Shown: piece after piece, positions 26,036 through 35,384 of the stretch
How the letters are laid out: each line of letters starts with the position of its first letter
How positions within the stretch are numbered: position 1 is the stretch's first letter
NCBI RefSeq assembly: GCF_000285555.1
Contig: NZ_HE611004.1
Location: 1-64,000, forward strand
Direction: 5' to 3'
DNA length: 64,000 bases
Source: Kurthia massiliensis
Lineage (GTDB): Bacteria > Bacillota > Bacilli > Bacillales_A > Planococcaceae
Program-made: the position numbers and the translations under genes
Notes under the pieces: generated by a model
Seen by the model: the letters and a program-made list of their open reading frames with translations, nothing else
The model's database searches: none
What the model was told of the DNA's origin: nothing

Positions 26036-26053
26036 TTACAATAGTAATTGTAA
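26036..26053. repeat. 7-4-7 inverted repeat before the aminopeptidase gene
   Basis: TTACAATagtaATTGTAA lies 31 bp before the start of the M29 peptidase, in its promoter region; possible operator, regulator unknown. Confidence 0.4.
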
Positions 26054-26083
26054 TTTTATTATATATGAAGAGGATGGTTTTTC

Positions 26084-27319
26084 ATGACTGATTTTCAACA
26101 AAAACTTGAAAATTATGCCGAATTAGGTATAAAAATCGGTTCGAATTTGCAAAAGGATCAATATTTATTTATTAATATTTCAGTAGAAAATGTTCCGCTT
26201 GCACGCGCACTGACAAAAAAAGCATATGAAGTAGGTGCAAAACAAGTTTTCGTAAGCTACTATGACGATGCGATTACACGTATGCGCTACGATTTTGCTC
26301 CAGAAGATTCATTCGATTTCTTCCCTGAATGGCAAGCGGCAGAAAAAGAATGGCTTGCAGAACACGGTGCAGCATTTATCACTGTTAAATCACAAAGTCC
26401 TGATCTATTAAAAGGGGTAAATCCGGATTTTGTTGCACGTGCGAATAAAGCTGCCGGTCAAGCGTTAAGCAAATACCGTGAATACTCTCAAGCAAACAAA
26501 ATTAGCTGGACAGTTATGGCGGCACCGACTGCTGCATGGGCTGCAAAAGTGTTCCCTCACCTTGAAACGAGTGAACAACAAGTGAATGCATTATGGAATG
26601 CGATGTTTAAAGCGACGCGCGCTGATCTTGAAGATCCCGTTGCTGCTTGGAAACAACATGATGCGACATTATCTGAAAAAGTAGCCTTTTTAAATGACAA
26701 ACATTATAAAGCATTACATTATACAGCTCCTGGCACTGACTTAACGATTGAATTACCGAAAACACACGTATGGAGTGGTGGCGGTGCCGTCAACGAAGCA
26801 GGATTTGATTTCATGGCAAACATTCCAACTGAAGAAGTATTTACAGCACCACAATGGGACGGTGTGAACGGTTACGTAACAGCGAAAAAACCATTAAACT
26901 ATAGCGGTAACTTAATCGATGATTTCAAAGTAACATTTGAAAATGGTCGCATTGTCGATGTCGAAGCAAAAGAAGGCGAAGACATCATGAAAAATTTAAT
27001 CGCTACAGATGAAGGTTCTCATTATTTAGGTGAAGTCGCACTCGTACCACACGATTCACCGATTTCGAATTCTGGCATTTTATTCTACAACACGTTATTC
27101 GATGAAAATGCATCGAACCATATCGCCATCGGTAGTGCCTATGCATTTTGTATCGAAGGTGGCACGAAAATGAGCCAAGAACAACTAAAGGCAAACGGTT
27201 TAAACCGCAGCCTTGTACACGTTGACTTTATGATTGGGTGTGCCGATATGGACATCGACGGCATTTTAGAAGACGGTTCTAAAGAGCCTGTTTTCCGTAA
27301 CGGTAACTGGGCATTTTAA
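26084..27319 (+). CDS. M29-family aminopeptidase (copy 1)
   Basis: A 411-residue thermophilic-type aminopeptidase (AmpS/AmpT/PepS family), a cytosolic two-metal enzyme removing N-terminal residues from peptides. Conserved features are the N-terminal domain (KIGSNLQKDQYLFIN), the metal-site segments GEVALVPHDSPISNSG, NTLFDENASNHIAIGSAY and the C-terminal HVDFMIGCADMDIDG. AGAGGATGG SD. A paralogue of nearly the same length lies at 34140-35369. Monocistronic with terminator. Confidence 0.92.
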   Translation: MTDFQQKLENYAELGIKIGSNLQKDQYLFINISVENVPLARALTKKAYEVGAKQVFVSYYDDAITRMRYDFAPEDSFDFFPEWQAAEKEWLAEHGAAFITVKSQSPDLLKGVNPDFVARANKAAGQALSKYREYSQANKISWTVMAAPTAAWAAKVFPHLETSEQQVNALWNAMFKATRADLEDPVAAWKQHDATLSEKVAFLNDKHYKALHYTAPGTDLTIELPKTHVWSGGGAVNEAGFDFMANIPTEEVFTAPQWDGVNGYVTAKKPLNYSGNLIDDFKVTFENGRIVDVEAKEGEDIMKNLIATDEGSHYLGEVALVPHDSPISNSGILFYNTLFDENASNHIAIGSAYAFCIEGGTKMSQEQLKANGLNRSLVHVDFMIGCADMDIDGILEDGSKEPVFRNGNWAF

Positions 27320-27333
27320 AATTTTAGACTGAC

Positions 27334-27361
27334 AAAAAGACGCGATGATCGCGTCTTTTTT
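27334..27361 (+). terminator. Terminator after M29 copy 1
   Basis: AAAAAGACGCG / CGCGTCTTTTT stem with 5-nt loop and T run. Confidence 0.9.
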
Positions 27362-27581
27362 TATCGCCATATTTCCTATTTTAAATTTCGTTTACATTTT
27401 AGTATCATCATCAAATAAATAACGATAAAAGACTATATAACTATCCATTTTATACAATTTTTTTATTTCTATTCCTTCAGTTATGATGATTCTATGAAGT
27501 TTGGTGGATATAAAAAACGGCGATGATGCTTTATACTGTAGGCTACAATGGCTTAGTATTGCCTTAGGAGGGGTTTTTAAC

Positions 27582-28589
27582 ATGTTTTCCAACACAGCAA
27601 TCGGCATCGATTTAGGAACAGCAAATACACTCGTATATACGAAAAATAACGGTATCATTTTAAATGAACCTTCAGTCATAGCAATGAACAAACATACGAA
27701 AGAAGTGATCGCCATCGGTACAGAGGCACAAGCAATGATCGGTAAAACACCATCATCTATTATTGTCTCTCGCCCACTACGTGACGGCGTTATTGCAGAT
27801 TTTGATATGACAACAGCTATGCTGAAAACCGTGCTTGAAAAAGCAATTAAAAACGGTGCAACTTTCCGTAAACCGAATGTCGTCATTTGTACGCCATCAG
27901 GTGCTACATCTGTTGAACGATTAGCAATTAAAGATGCAGCCGTACAATGCGGCGCAAAAGAAGTATTTTTAATCGACGAACCAGTCGCAGCAGCAATCGG
28001 TGCAGATTTACCGATTCAAGAACCAATTGCGAGCGTCATCGTTGATATCGGTGGTGGTACGACTGAAGTCGGCATTATTTCATTCGGGGGAATCGTCACA
28101 TCGACAACATTAAAATTAGGCGGCGATCGTTTAAATGAAGAAATCGTTCATTACGTTCGTCAAAAATATAGTATTTTAATCGGTCTTCCGACAGCGGAAC
28201 GTCTGAAAAAAGAAATCGGATATGCGCCTGTCAAACATGATATTGAAGAATTGACAGTAAGCGGTCGTGACATCGTGCGCGGTTTACCTCAGTCTGTAAC
28301 AATTCAGTCAACAGAAATTCAAGAGTGTTTACACGAATCGATGATTGCTATTTTAGGCATTATTCGTCGCTCACTTGAAAATTGCCCACCAGAACTTGCA
28401 GGCGATATTGTTGAAGAAGGTATCGTTTTAACAGGCGGCGGTTCGTTATTGAAAGGCATGGCAGAATGGTTACGTGAAGAATTACTCGTACCCGTTCATT
28501 TAGCACCATCACCACTAGAATCTGTTGCGATCGGTACAGGTCGCTCGATTGACTCATTACAATTAATGAAAAAAGCAAAATTAAAATAA
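27582..28589 (+). CDS. Actin-like rod-shape protein of the MreB/Mbl/MreBH family
   Basis: A 335-residue bacterial actin that organises cell-wall elongation beneath the membrane. Phosphate-1 is [12 protein letters not shown], phosphate-2 [12 protein letters not shown], adenosine motif [10 protein letters not shown]. The N-terminus [15 protein letters not shown] and stand-alone location (no mreC/mreD) favour MreBH or Mbl over the mre-operon MreB. ATG 27582 has TTAGGAGGGG upstream; a longer frame from 27501 is 5' UTR. Own terminator follows. Confidence 0.9.
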   Translation: MFSNTAIGIDLGTANTLVYTKNNGIILNEPSVIAMNKHTKEVIAIGTEAQAMIGKTPSSIIVSRPLRDGVIADFDMTTAMLKTVLEKAIKNGATFRKPNVVICTPSGATSVERLAIKDAAVQCGAKEVFLIDEPVAAAIGADLPIQEPIASVIVDIGGGTTEVGIISFGGIVTSTTLKLGGDRLNEEIVHYVRQKYSILIGLPTAERLKKEIGYAPVKHDIEELTVSGRDIVRGLPQSVTIQSTEIQECLHESMIAILGIIRRSLENCPPELAGDIVEEGIVLTGGGSLLKGMAEWLREELLVPVHLAPSPLESVAIGTGRSIDSLQLMKKAKLK

Positions 28590-28593
28590 TTTT

Positions 28594-28633
28594 AAAAGAG
28601 TGTACTATTTTCACGATAGTATGCTCTTTTTTA
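28594..28633 (+). terminator. Terminator after the mreB-like gene
   Basis: AAAAGAGtgTACTAT / ATAGTAtgCTCTTTT stem followed by a T run. Confidence 0.8.
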
Positions 28634-28645
28634 AAATTTCTGATA

Positions 28646-28686
28646 AATAGACAATATTCGATAGGTAGACGCAAATATTGTCTATT
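28646..28686. repeat. 13-bp perfect inverted repeat upstream of the carbonic anhydrase promoter
   Basis: AATAGACAATATT (28646-28658) is repeated inverted as AATATTGTCTATT (28674-28686) with a 15-nt spacer. It lies between the upstream terminator and the -10 TATAGT near 28714. It could be a paired operator or an RNA hairpin. Confidence 0.6.
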
Positions 28687-28790
28687 TTGTGTCAAAGCAA
28701 TATTTTTTTGTGGTATAGTCCGTTACAATAGAGGATGTGTACTAACACAAAGGCAGATTTCTGTCTGAATATAAAGGGGGAAATATCATC

Positions 28791-29354
28791 ATGGCAGTTT
28801 TAAATGATATTTTAAAATTTAACGAGAACTTCGTAGAAGAAAAGCAATATGAACCTTATATTGCAGGAAAATATCCAAACAAACATTACGTTATTTTAAC
28901 TTGTATGGATACACGTCTTGTCGAGCTTTTACCAAAAGCAATGAATATTCACAATGGGGATGTGAAAATGGTTAAAAGCGCGGGCGCTACAGTGAGTCAT
29001 CCATTCGGTGGTATTATGCGTAGCTTACTTGTTGCCATTTATGCATTACAAGCAGACGAAATTTTCGTTGTCGGTCACTATGACTGTGGTATGAGTGCAG
29101 TTGATCCCGATGTCGTTCTAGGCAACATGCAAGAGCGTGGTATTTCTGCAGAAACAATTAAAAACGTCCAATACTCTGGTATTGATTTAAATAGCTGGTT
29201 AAAAGGTTTCGGCGATGTAACGAAAAACGTTGAACATAGTGTCGACGTGATCCGTAACCACCCATTAGTATCAAAAGATATTCCTGTTCACGGTCTTGTA
29301 ATCGATCCACAAACAGGTAAATTAGATTTAGTAACAAGCGGTTACAAAGACTAA
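28791..29354 (+). CDS. Beta-class carbonic anhydrase
   Basis: A 187-residue zinc enzyme interconverting CO2 and bicarbonate. Zinc ligands are Cys in LTCMDTRLVELLP, and His and Cys in VVGHYDCGMSAV; the Asp-Arg dyad is in CMDTR. The compact size and motifs fit the YtiB-type group of Firmicutes. AAAGGGGG SD, ATG start, single gene between a promoter with a long inverted repeat and a strong terminator. Confidence 0.93.
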   Translation: MAVLNDILKFNENFVEEKQYEPYIAGKYPNKHYVILTCMDTRLVELLPKAMNIHNGDVKMVKSAGATVSHPFGGIMRSLLVAIYALQADEIFVVGHYDCGMSAVDPDVVLGNMQERGISAETIKNVQYSGIDLNSWLKGFGDVTKNVEHSVDVIRNHPLVSKDIPVHGLVIDPQTGKLDLVTSGYKD

Positions 29355-29361
29355 TTTAAAT

Positions 29362-29400
29362 AAAAAAGAGCTGTGCGAATATCGCACAGCTCTTTTTTTA
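29362..29400. terminator. Bidirectional terminator after carbonic anhydrase
   Basis: AAAAAGAGCTGTGCG / CGCACAGCTCTTTTT perfect stem with a 5-nt loop; serves the converging acetyltransferase gene too. Confidence 0.92.
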
Positions 29401-29471
29401 TCGGCCTCTTGTCAAAGTTTAAAAAATGCTTTACAGCGCTTCCGCCATTTTCGCCAGGCGGCCTTACCCTT

Positions 29472-30017
29472 TCAATACGAATCTTCTAAAAGCGCGTACA
29501 TATAATGGTCTTCCCATTTTCCGTTGACATATAATAATTGTCGTAGCAATCCTTCGCGTTCAAATTTTGCTTTTTCTAATACGCGCACAGAACCGACGTT
29601 TTTTGGTGAGACGTAAGCTTCTAAACGATGAATGCCGATTTCTTCAAAAGCAAATTGACAAATGACCGTTAATGCTTCTGTCGCGATGCCTTTGCCGGTA
29701 TATGCTTCATCGAGCGAATAACCGACAAATGCACTTGAAAATGGTAAACGTTTAATAGCGTAAATTGAAATATGTCCAATCAATTGTTGTGTATCTCTTA
29801 AAAAAATACCAAAGCTATATTCTCGGCGCAATTGCATTTGCCTAAGTGATTCTTGAATTTTACGCAGTTGAATTTTTTCTGTGTAATATTCGCCAGGATG
29901 CACAGGCTCGTGAATTGACCAATACGCTTTATTGCGACGCACGAGTTGCGTCATTTCTTTTACATCTTCTTCTTGTAGCGTTCGTAAAAAGCATTGTTTT
30001 CCATTTAAAAATACCAT
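29472..30017 (-). CDS. RimJ/RimL-type GNAT N-acetyltransferase
   Basis: A 181-residue GNAT protein using acetyl-CoA. The CoA loop region is GYSLDEAYTGKGIATEAL, followed by IGIHRLEAYVSPKNVGSVRVLEK, typical of ribosomal-protein-alanine acetyltransferase-like enzymes. The acceptor is unknown. AGAAGGTG SD, ATG 30017, 29 bp after the PPK2 stop, so the two likely form a unit. A small hairpin CCGCC/GGCGG lies just downstream (29440-29465). Confidence 0.85.
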   Translation of the reverse strand: MVFLNGKQCFLRTLQEEDVKEMTQLVRRNKAYWSIHEPVHPGEYYTEKIQLRKIQESLRQMQLRREYSFGIFLRDTQQLIGHISIYAIKRLPFSSAFVGYSLDEAYTGKGIATEALTVICQFAFEEIGIHRLEAYVSPKNVGSVRVLEKAKFEREGLLRQLLYVNGKWEDHYMYALLEDSY

Positions 30018-30046
30018 CGCGACACCTTCTTTTTCTCTACTGCGTG

Positions 30047-30817
30047 CTACACTTCTTTTGAAACAGCTTCAGCAGGGTCCGTAATTTGCAACCCACGCTT
30101 TTCACAGACAGCTTTCACATATTGAATCACTTGTTTCAACACTTCAATGCGCGCATATTTTTTATCATTACCTTCTATTAATACCCATGGCGCATTTTTT
30201 TTATCTGTTTTCTCAAACATTTCGTTAGCTGCTTCTACATATAACGGCCATTTTTCGCGATTGCGCCAATCTTCATCTGTTAATTTCCACTGTTTGTATG
30301 GATCTTCTTTACGTGCTTTGAAGCGTTCTAATTGTTCATCTTCGGTAATTTGCACCCAAAACTTCATCACAATATAATCGTCATCTGTGAGCACTTTTTC
30401 AAATTGATTTAATTCATCATACGCACGTTTCCACTCTTTTTTCGTTGCGAACCCTTCGATGCGTTCAACGAGCACACGTCCATACCACGTACGGTCAAAA
30501 ATACCGATTTGTCCGCGCGCCGGTAGACGATTCCAAAAACGGTGTAAGTGATTATATTTTAAATCTTCCGGTGTTGGTGCGGCAATCGGATGAACGATGT
30601 AACCACGTGGGTCTAGTCGTTCCGTTAAACGTTTAATCGCGCCCCCTTTACCTGCTGCATCCATTCCCTCAAATGCTAAAATCAGGCCAATATCATGTTT
30701 AAATAAAAATTGTTGAATGTTTAACATTTCATATTGTAACTTTTTTAACTCTTTTTTATACGATACGTGCTCGTCTAACTTTTTATCCATCTTTAGCTTT
30801 TCGATTGTTTGTGCCAA
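30047..30817 (-). CDS. Polyphosphate kinase 2 family protein
   Basis: A 256-residue PPK2 enzyme transferring phosphate between polyphosphate and nucleotides. Walker A is EGMDAAGKGGAIKRL (about 50-64), Walker B IGIFDRTWYGRVLVER, and the lid region is RFKARKEDPYKQWKLTDEDW. One-domain class; nucleotide preference (AMP, ADP or GDP) cannot be read. It starts at TTG 30817 with GGGAG 8 nt upstream. Upstream gene of a two-gene unit with a GNAT. Confidence 0.9.
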   Translation of the reverse strand: MAQTIEKLKMDKKLDEHVSYKKELKKLQYEMLNIQQFLFKHDIGLILAFEGMDAAGKGGAIKRLTERLDPRGYIVHPIAAPTPEDLKYNHLHRFWNRLPARGQIGIFDRTWYGRVLVERIEGFATKKEWKRAYDELNQFEKVLTDDDYIVMKFWVQITEDEQLERFKARKEDPYKQWKLTDEDWRNREKWPLYVEAANEMFEKTDKKNAPWVLIEGNDKKYARIEVLKQVIQYVKAVCEKRGLQITDPAEAVSKEV

Positions 30818-30930
30818 CTTTATCGCTCCCTTTGTGAAAGATTACATATATTTTACAGCTAACTACCAAAAAAGTGAAATTGAACAAAAAAAATCATTCC
30901 GTTTCGAGCAGAATGTTCACAGAAATGAAA

Positions 30931-30980
30931 TTTGTTGCGCCGATTGAATGGGGTATAATACTAATACATAATATATGTAT
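30931..30980 (+). promoter_or_regulatory. Promoter with overlapping palindrome, upstream of a membrane protein gene
   Basis: -35 TTTGTT (30931-30936), 17-bp spacer, -10 TATAAT (30954-30959). A perfect 7-3-7 palindrome ATACATAataTATGTAT (30964-30980) covers the expected start site, a place for a repressor. Confidence 0.6.
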
Positions 30981-31012
30981 TCTTTATTTTTGTGATTAAA
31001 GGAGGAGTTTTA

Positions 31013-31759
31013 TTGGGCAGATGTATCCTCGTTGCGCTCGCCTTATTCGCATCCGTTATGGCAACCGTATCTGCTTCTATTCTTCCACTTAATGGTCATA
31101 CCGCACTCGAACTAGCTTATCGTTATAAAATCGTAACGTTACCGGCAACTTACGTTTATATCATCTTGCCGATTATTTATATACTGCTATGTTATTGGGT
31201 TTATGCACAATGGAAAAATCGTCGCACGGCTCACGCACTGACGTTCTTGCAAGCTATTTTATTTACAGCAAGCGCCATTACACTGATCGTTTGGACAGAA
31301 TTATGGCACTATGAGCAACATACATGGTCATTTATCGCTTTGACAATCGCCGCGATATGTTTATTCATTTTACATCTCACTTATGATGCCACAGACAATC
31401 GTCTCGGTGGCCGCTTACCTATTTCAATTACACTCGCATGGGTATCGTTTTTAGCGATGTTGAACTTTGCCTTTAATTTCGTCTATAACGACCTCCCAGA
31501 TTTCGGCTTAAGCACACAACTTTGGACAGTCATCTTTTTAACGTGTGGTATGGCGTTCGCACTCGCGATTCGCTTTCACCGTTACGACCCGGCTTTCCCG
31601 ATTATTTATATTTGGTTTTTCATCGGCATCGCTGTTGCAAACAGCTTTAATGAATTACTTGTCACAACGGCTGCGCTCTTTTTAAGTGGTGTCTTAATCG
31701 TCGGCATTTTATTCATTCGTAAACGTTTGCCACAAGCGCGAAACGATGAAGATGTATGA
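31013..31759 (+). CDS. Unrecognised membrane protein, about seven helices
   Basis: A 248-residue hydrophobic protein that I do not recognise. About seven membrane helices are spread through the chain, ending in a basic cytoplasmic tail (RKRLPQARNDEDV). The start is set at TTG 31013 with AAAGGAGGA 6 nt upstream; the GTG at 30992 lies before that SD. No conserved catalytic or transport motif is evident. Single gene with its own promoter, palindrome and terminator. Confidence 0.65.
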   Translation: MGRCILVALALFASVMATVSASILPLNGHTALELAYRYKIVTLPATYVYIILPIIYILLCYWVYAQWKNRRTAHALTFLQAILFTASAITLIVWTELWHYEQHTWSFIALTIAAICLFILHLTYDATDNRLGGRLPISITLAWVSFLAMLNFAFNFVYNDLPDFGLSTQLWTVIFLTCGMAFALAIRFHRYDPAFPIIYIWFFIGIAVANSFNELLVTTAALFLSGVLIVGILFIRKRLPQARNDEDV

Positions 31760-31767
31760 ACATCAAA

Positions 31768-31811
31768 AAATGAGCAATCACGTCTACATTGGCGCGATTG
31801 CTCATTTTTTG
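31768..31811 (+). terminator. Terminator after the membrane protein gene
   Basis: AAAAATGAGCAATC / GATTGCTCATTTTT stem with an inner CG-rich loop, then T run. Confidence 0.85.
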
Positions 31812-31815
31812 TATA

Positions 31816-31842
31816 AAAAAGAGCCCGCAAAAGCGAGCTCTC
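31816..31842 (-). terminator. Terminator after map
   Basis: Minus strand GAGCTCGC-tttt-GCGGGCTC followed by TTTTTT. Confidence 0.85.
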
Positions 31843-31848
31843 AGATCA

Positions 31849-32604
<756 letters not shown>

Positions 32605-32666
32605 TCATGATCTCCTTTTATATCAATATGTGTTTCTACTATATCACACTTTTTAAGACACGAAAA

Positions 32667-32695
32667 AGGAACTGACCGAAATCAGCTCCTTACGT
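32667..32695 (-). terminator. Terminator after thiT
   Basis: Minus strand AAGGAgCTGA / TCAGtTCCTT stem followed by TTT. Confidence 0.75.
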
Positions 32696-32700
32696 ATTTA

Positions 32701-33252
32701 TCATTTTTTCGGTTGTAGCAATTTTGGTGCTTTTGACAGCAATAAGCTGACAACTAAAGCGGTTAAAATAATTGCGGGTACCATGTAAGAACCGTTATAA
32801 ACAATCGTATAAACGAGCACGTTTTGGTCGCCTGCATATTCTGAGAAGAACACGTAGCCGGCTAATGCATGGGCAAAATAACGAACAAGTCCGCCAAAAA
32901 TCGTACCGATCGTCATATACAACGCGCGCTCCCCTGCTGTTTTCGCATGAAGCACAAGTGGACGTAAAAGACCGGCTAAGCCAACTGCTGTAAACGCAAA
33001 GAAATAATCAATAAATCCTTGTAGTGGCGTTAAAATATAACCACCAAATAGTGCGTTCATTAGCCCAATTAACAAGCCTGTCACAAGTCCTGCGACTGTT
33101 CCCCAACGGAATGCCATGATAACAATTGGCACCATTACAAAGCTAATAGAGCCTCCTTGTGGCCATAAGCTAAACGTTAGCTTGTCTAAGATAATGCCAA
33201 CTGCCGCGAAAATCGCAATTTCCATCATCATGAGTAATTTCTTGTTGTTCAA
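32701..33252 (-). CDS. thiT: Thiamine ECF-transporter S component ThiT
   Basis: A 183-residue, six-helix substrate-binding component of an energy-coupling-factor thiamine importer; it would use the shared EcfAA'T module encoded elsewhere. Motifs include DKLTFSLWPQGGSISFVMVPI (shown here only in part: WPQGGSIS) and GFIDYFFAF, matching thiamine-binding helices. The start is TTG 33252 with GGAGG 9 nt upstream; the longer frame runs into the riboswitch. The TPP riboswitch upstream is strong independent support. Confidence 0.92.
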   Translation of the reverse strand: MNNKKLLMMMEIAIFAAVGIILDKLTFSLWPQGGSISFVMVPIVIMAFRWGTVAGLVTGLLIGLMNALFGGYILTPLQGFIDYFFAFTAVGLAGLLRPLVLHAKTAGERALYMTIGTIFGGLVRYFAHALAGYVFFSEYAGDQNVLVYTIVYNGSYMVPAIILTALVVSLLLSKAPKLLQPKK

Positions 33253-33310
33253 TCTCCTCAACCTCCAATGTTTGATGTACAAATCAATAACCTTTGGATT
33301 AGATAGATAT

Positions 33311-33456
33311 AAAAAAAGCGATGCCAAGGGAAAGACCCCTGACATCGCAAATTCGTCAGTTTTCTATCCACATTCCTACGCAAGCATTAACTTACAGGTT
33401 CTAAGGGTTAGAAGTCACACTTCACTCTCAGCCATTTTAATAGCTCCCCTTGTGGT
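33311..33456 (-). promoter_or_regulatory. TPP riboswitch with terminator, controlling thiT
   Basis: The minus strand has the THI-box core GGGGAGC...CTGAGAGTG...ACCCTTAGAACCTG...GCTTGCGTAGGAA, closed by CCACA/TGTGG (aptamer 33366-33456). The expression platform is a GC-rich terminator GCGATGtCA...TGgCATCGC with seven T residues (33311-33348). The layout is a transcriptional OFF switch when thiamine pyrophosphate is bound. Confidence 0.95.
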
Positions 33457-33566
33457 TGATACATCGATTTTATTGAACAGTTTTATTGTACGCAAAAGTA
33501 TCTCAACGCGCAACTTTTTTGGAACTTTTCGGAAAGTCGTCCGTAAATAATGTAAGAGGTGATCAT

Positions 33567-33932
33567 ATGACTTCACAAACGACGAAAACAGAGCAATCTA
33601 ATCGTGTACTCGCATCTTTAAACTACTTTAGTATTTTTTTCGCAGGCTTCTTATTCCCACTCATCGTTTGGATTATTTCAAAAAACGACTTTGAAAAGTA
33701 TCATGCGAAACGCGCACTTATTTCGCACGTCATTGCACTACTACCTGGGCTTTTTGCATTCGGTGCTATAATGTTTTTAGCCATTACGACCGCAAGCGTT
33801 GAACCGTCCACATCTAATAGTTCTTATTTATTCGGTGGCGGATTCATTCTCATACTTGTCATTTATTTCGTCGTACTGGCAATCATCATGATTTGGAATG
33901 TTATACAAGGGATTAAAGTATTACGCGTTTAA
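33567..33932 (+). CDS. DUF4870-type small membrane protein
   Basis: A 121-residue protein with about three membrane helices and the DUF4870 (Tic20-like) pattern: LASLNYFSIFFAGFLFPLIVW, KNDFEKYHAKRAL, and a C-terminal VIQGIKVLRV after the last helix. Function unknown. ATG 33567 with AAGAGGTG upstream; a longer frame from 33486 lies in the region opposite the riboswitch. Divergent from thiT. Confidence 0.8.
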   Translation: MTSQTTKTEQSNRVLASLNYFSIFFAGFLFPLIVWIISKNDFEKYHAKRALISHVIALLPGLFAFGAIMFLAITTASVEPSTSNSSYLFGGGFILILVIYFVVLAIIMIWNVIQGIKVLRV

Positions 33933-33989
33933 CAATTCTAAACTTAGGTAATAATAAATGTAACGATATAATTGAAATGGGGTATTTTC

Positions 33990-34094
33990 ATGAACATTAA
34001 AAAAATTATTAGCACAGCGGTAAAACTCGCACCTGTTGTTTATCCAATCGTCAAAAAAGTGCTAGCGAATCGTAAAAGCACACCATCTAAATAA
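33990..34094 (+). CDS. 34-residue basic small protein
   Basis: ATG 33990 to TAA 34094 encodes MNIKKIISTAVKLAPVVYPI followed by VKKVLANRKSTPSK, a cationic, probably amphipathic or membrane-interacting helix. A GGGG SD stands 7 nt upstream, a TATAAT -10 at 33967-33972, and a strong terminator just downstream, so it looks like an independent gene. No family is recognised. It could act at the membrane; that is inference from composition. Confidence 0.65.
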   Translation: MNIKKIISTAVKLAPVVYPIVKKVLANRKSTPSK

Positions 34095-34096
34095 AT

Positions 34097-34134
34097 AAAA
34101 AAGGGTGAACCGTCTAAGCGGTTCACCCTTTTTG
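34097..34134. terminator. Bidirectional terminator after the 34-residue gene
   Basis: AAAAAGGGTGAACCG / CGGTTCACCCTTTTT stem, with A and T runs. Confidence 0.92.
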
Positions 34135-34139
34135 TATGA

Positions 34140-35369
34140 TTAAAATGCCCAAGCACCTTTGCGGAATACAGGTTCTACTGTACCGTCCGCATGAATGCCA
34201 TCGATGTCCATGTCTGCACTGCCGACCATAAAGTCTTCGTGTGTAATCGATGTATTAATACCTGCTTTGTCCATTTCTTCTTCAGATAGCTCGCTGCCAC
34301 CTTCATAGCACGTTGGATAAGCTGCACCGATTGCGATATGGTTTGATGCATTTTCATCAAATAATGTGTTGTAGTAAAGTAAGCCAGATGCTGAAATTGG
34401 TGACTCATGTGGTACGAGCGCAATTTCCCCGATATATTTAGAACCGTCATCTGCTTTAATTAATTCGTTTAATAAATCTTCGCCTTGTTCTGCTTCTGCT
34501 TTTACAATGACGCCATTTTCAAACGTTAATTTGAAGTTATCGATAATATTCCCTTGGTATACGAGTGGTTTTGTTGAAGACACATAACCGTTTACATCGT
34601 ATTTTGCAGGAAGTGTGAACACTTCTTCTGTTGGCATATTCGCCACAAATTCTGTACCGTTTGGCGTTTTACTTGAGCCAGTTGCCCAAATATGTTTATC
34701 TGGTAAGCCGACGATTAAGTCTGTACCTGGTGCTTTATAGTGTAATTTTGCGAAATGTTTTTCGTTCATCATATCGCCGCGTGCGTGTAAGTTTTTCAAA
34801 TGTTGTTGCCAATTTTCAACGGCATTACCTTCACCGATGTGCACTGTTTTAAAAATTGCTTCCCACATCGCAGGTACTTGTTCTTCTTCTGGTAGCTCTG
34901 GGAATACTTTTGCTGCCCATTTTTTTGACGGTACAGCGATGATTGACCATGCGATTTTGTCATTCATCACAGCATCGCGGTAGTTCGCAAGCGCTTTTCC
35001 TGATGCTTTTTGATTCGCTGAAATTTTTTCAACTGGAATGCCTGCCATTAAATCTGGGTCTGCTGCATCAATCCATAATAATGCGCCACCGCGTTCGATT
35101 AATTCATCGCGTTGTTCTGTAATCCAACGTGGGAATTTTTCAAACTCTTCAACGGGTGCGTGTTCAAAAAGTTCACGTGCGACAACGTCATCTGAATAAT
35201 TCACAGTGACGCGTGCAGCGCCGGCTTTATACGCTTCTTTTACGACTAAACGTGTAAATTCAATCGTATCTACAGTCGTATTAATTAAAAGCGTTTGCCC
35301 TTTTTGAATATTTGTCCCAACTTTTACAGCGAGCTCAGCAAATTGAGCTAATTTTTCTTCGAATGTCAT
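34140..35369 (-). CDS. M29-family aminopeptidase (copy 2)
   Basis: A 409-residue M29 metallo-aminopeptidase, paralogue of 26084-27319, sharing the KVGTNIQKGQTLLIN start, GEIALVPHESPISASG, NTLFDENASNHIAIGAAY and HEDFMVGSADMDIDG. It starts 15 bp after the helicase stop with a GGGG SD, so it is probably cotranscribed with it. Why the genome keeps two copies is not evident; they differ mainly in the N-terminal half and may prefer different peptides. Confidence 0.9.
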   Translation of the reverse strand: MTFEEKLAQFAELAVKVGTNIQKGQTLLINTTVDTIEFTRLVVKEAYKAGAARVTVNYSDDVVARELFEHAPVEEFEKFPRWITEQRDELIERGGALLWIDAADPDLMAGIPVEKISANQKASGKALANYRDAVMNDKIAWSIIAVPSKKWAAKVFPELPEEEQVPAMWEAIFKTVHIGEGNAVENWQQHLKNLHARGDMMNEKHFAKLHYKAPGTDLIVGLPDKHIWATGSSKTPNGTEFVANMPTEEVFTLPAKYDVNGYVSSTKPLVYQGNIIDNFKLTFENGVIVKAEAEQGEDLLNELIKADDGSKYIGEIALVPHESPISASGLLYYNTLFDENASNHIAIGAAYPTCYEGGSELSEEEMDKAGINTSITHEDFMVGSADMDIDGIHADGTVEPVFRKGAWAF

Positions 35370-35384
35370 AGAAACATCGACCCC

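Noticed and set aside
29430-29470. CCGCC/GGCGG hairpin as a mobile repeat
   Set aside because: Only a 5-bp stem and single copy in the window.
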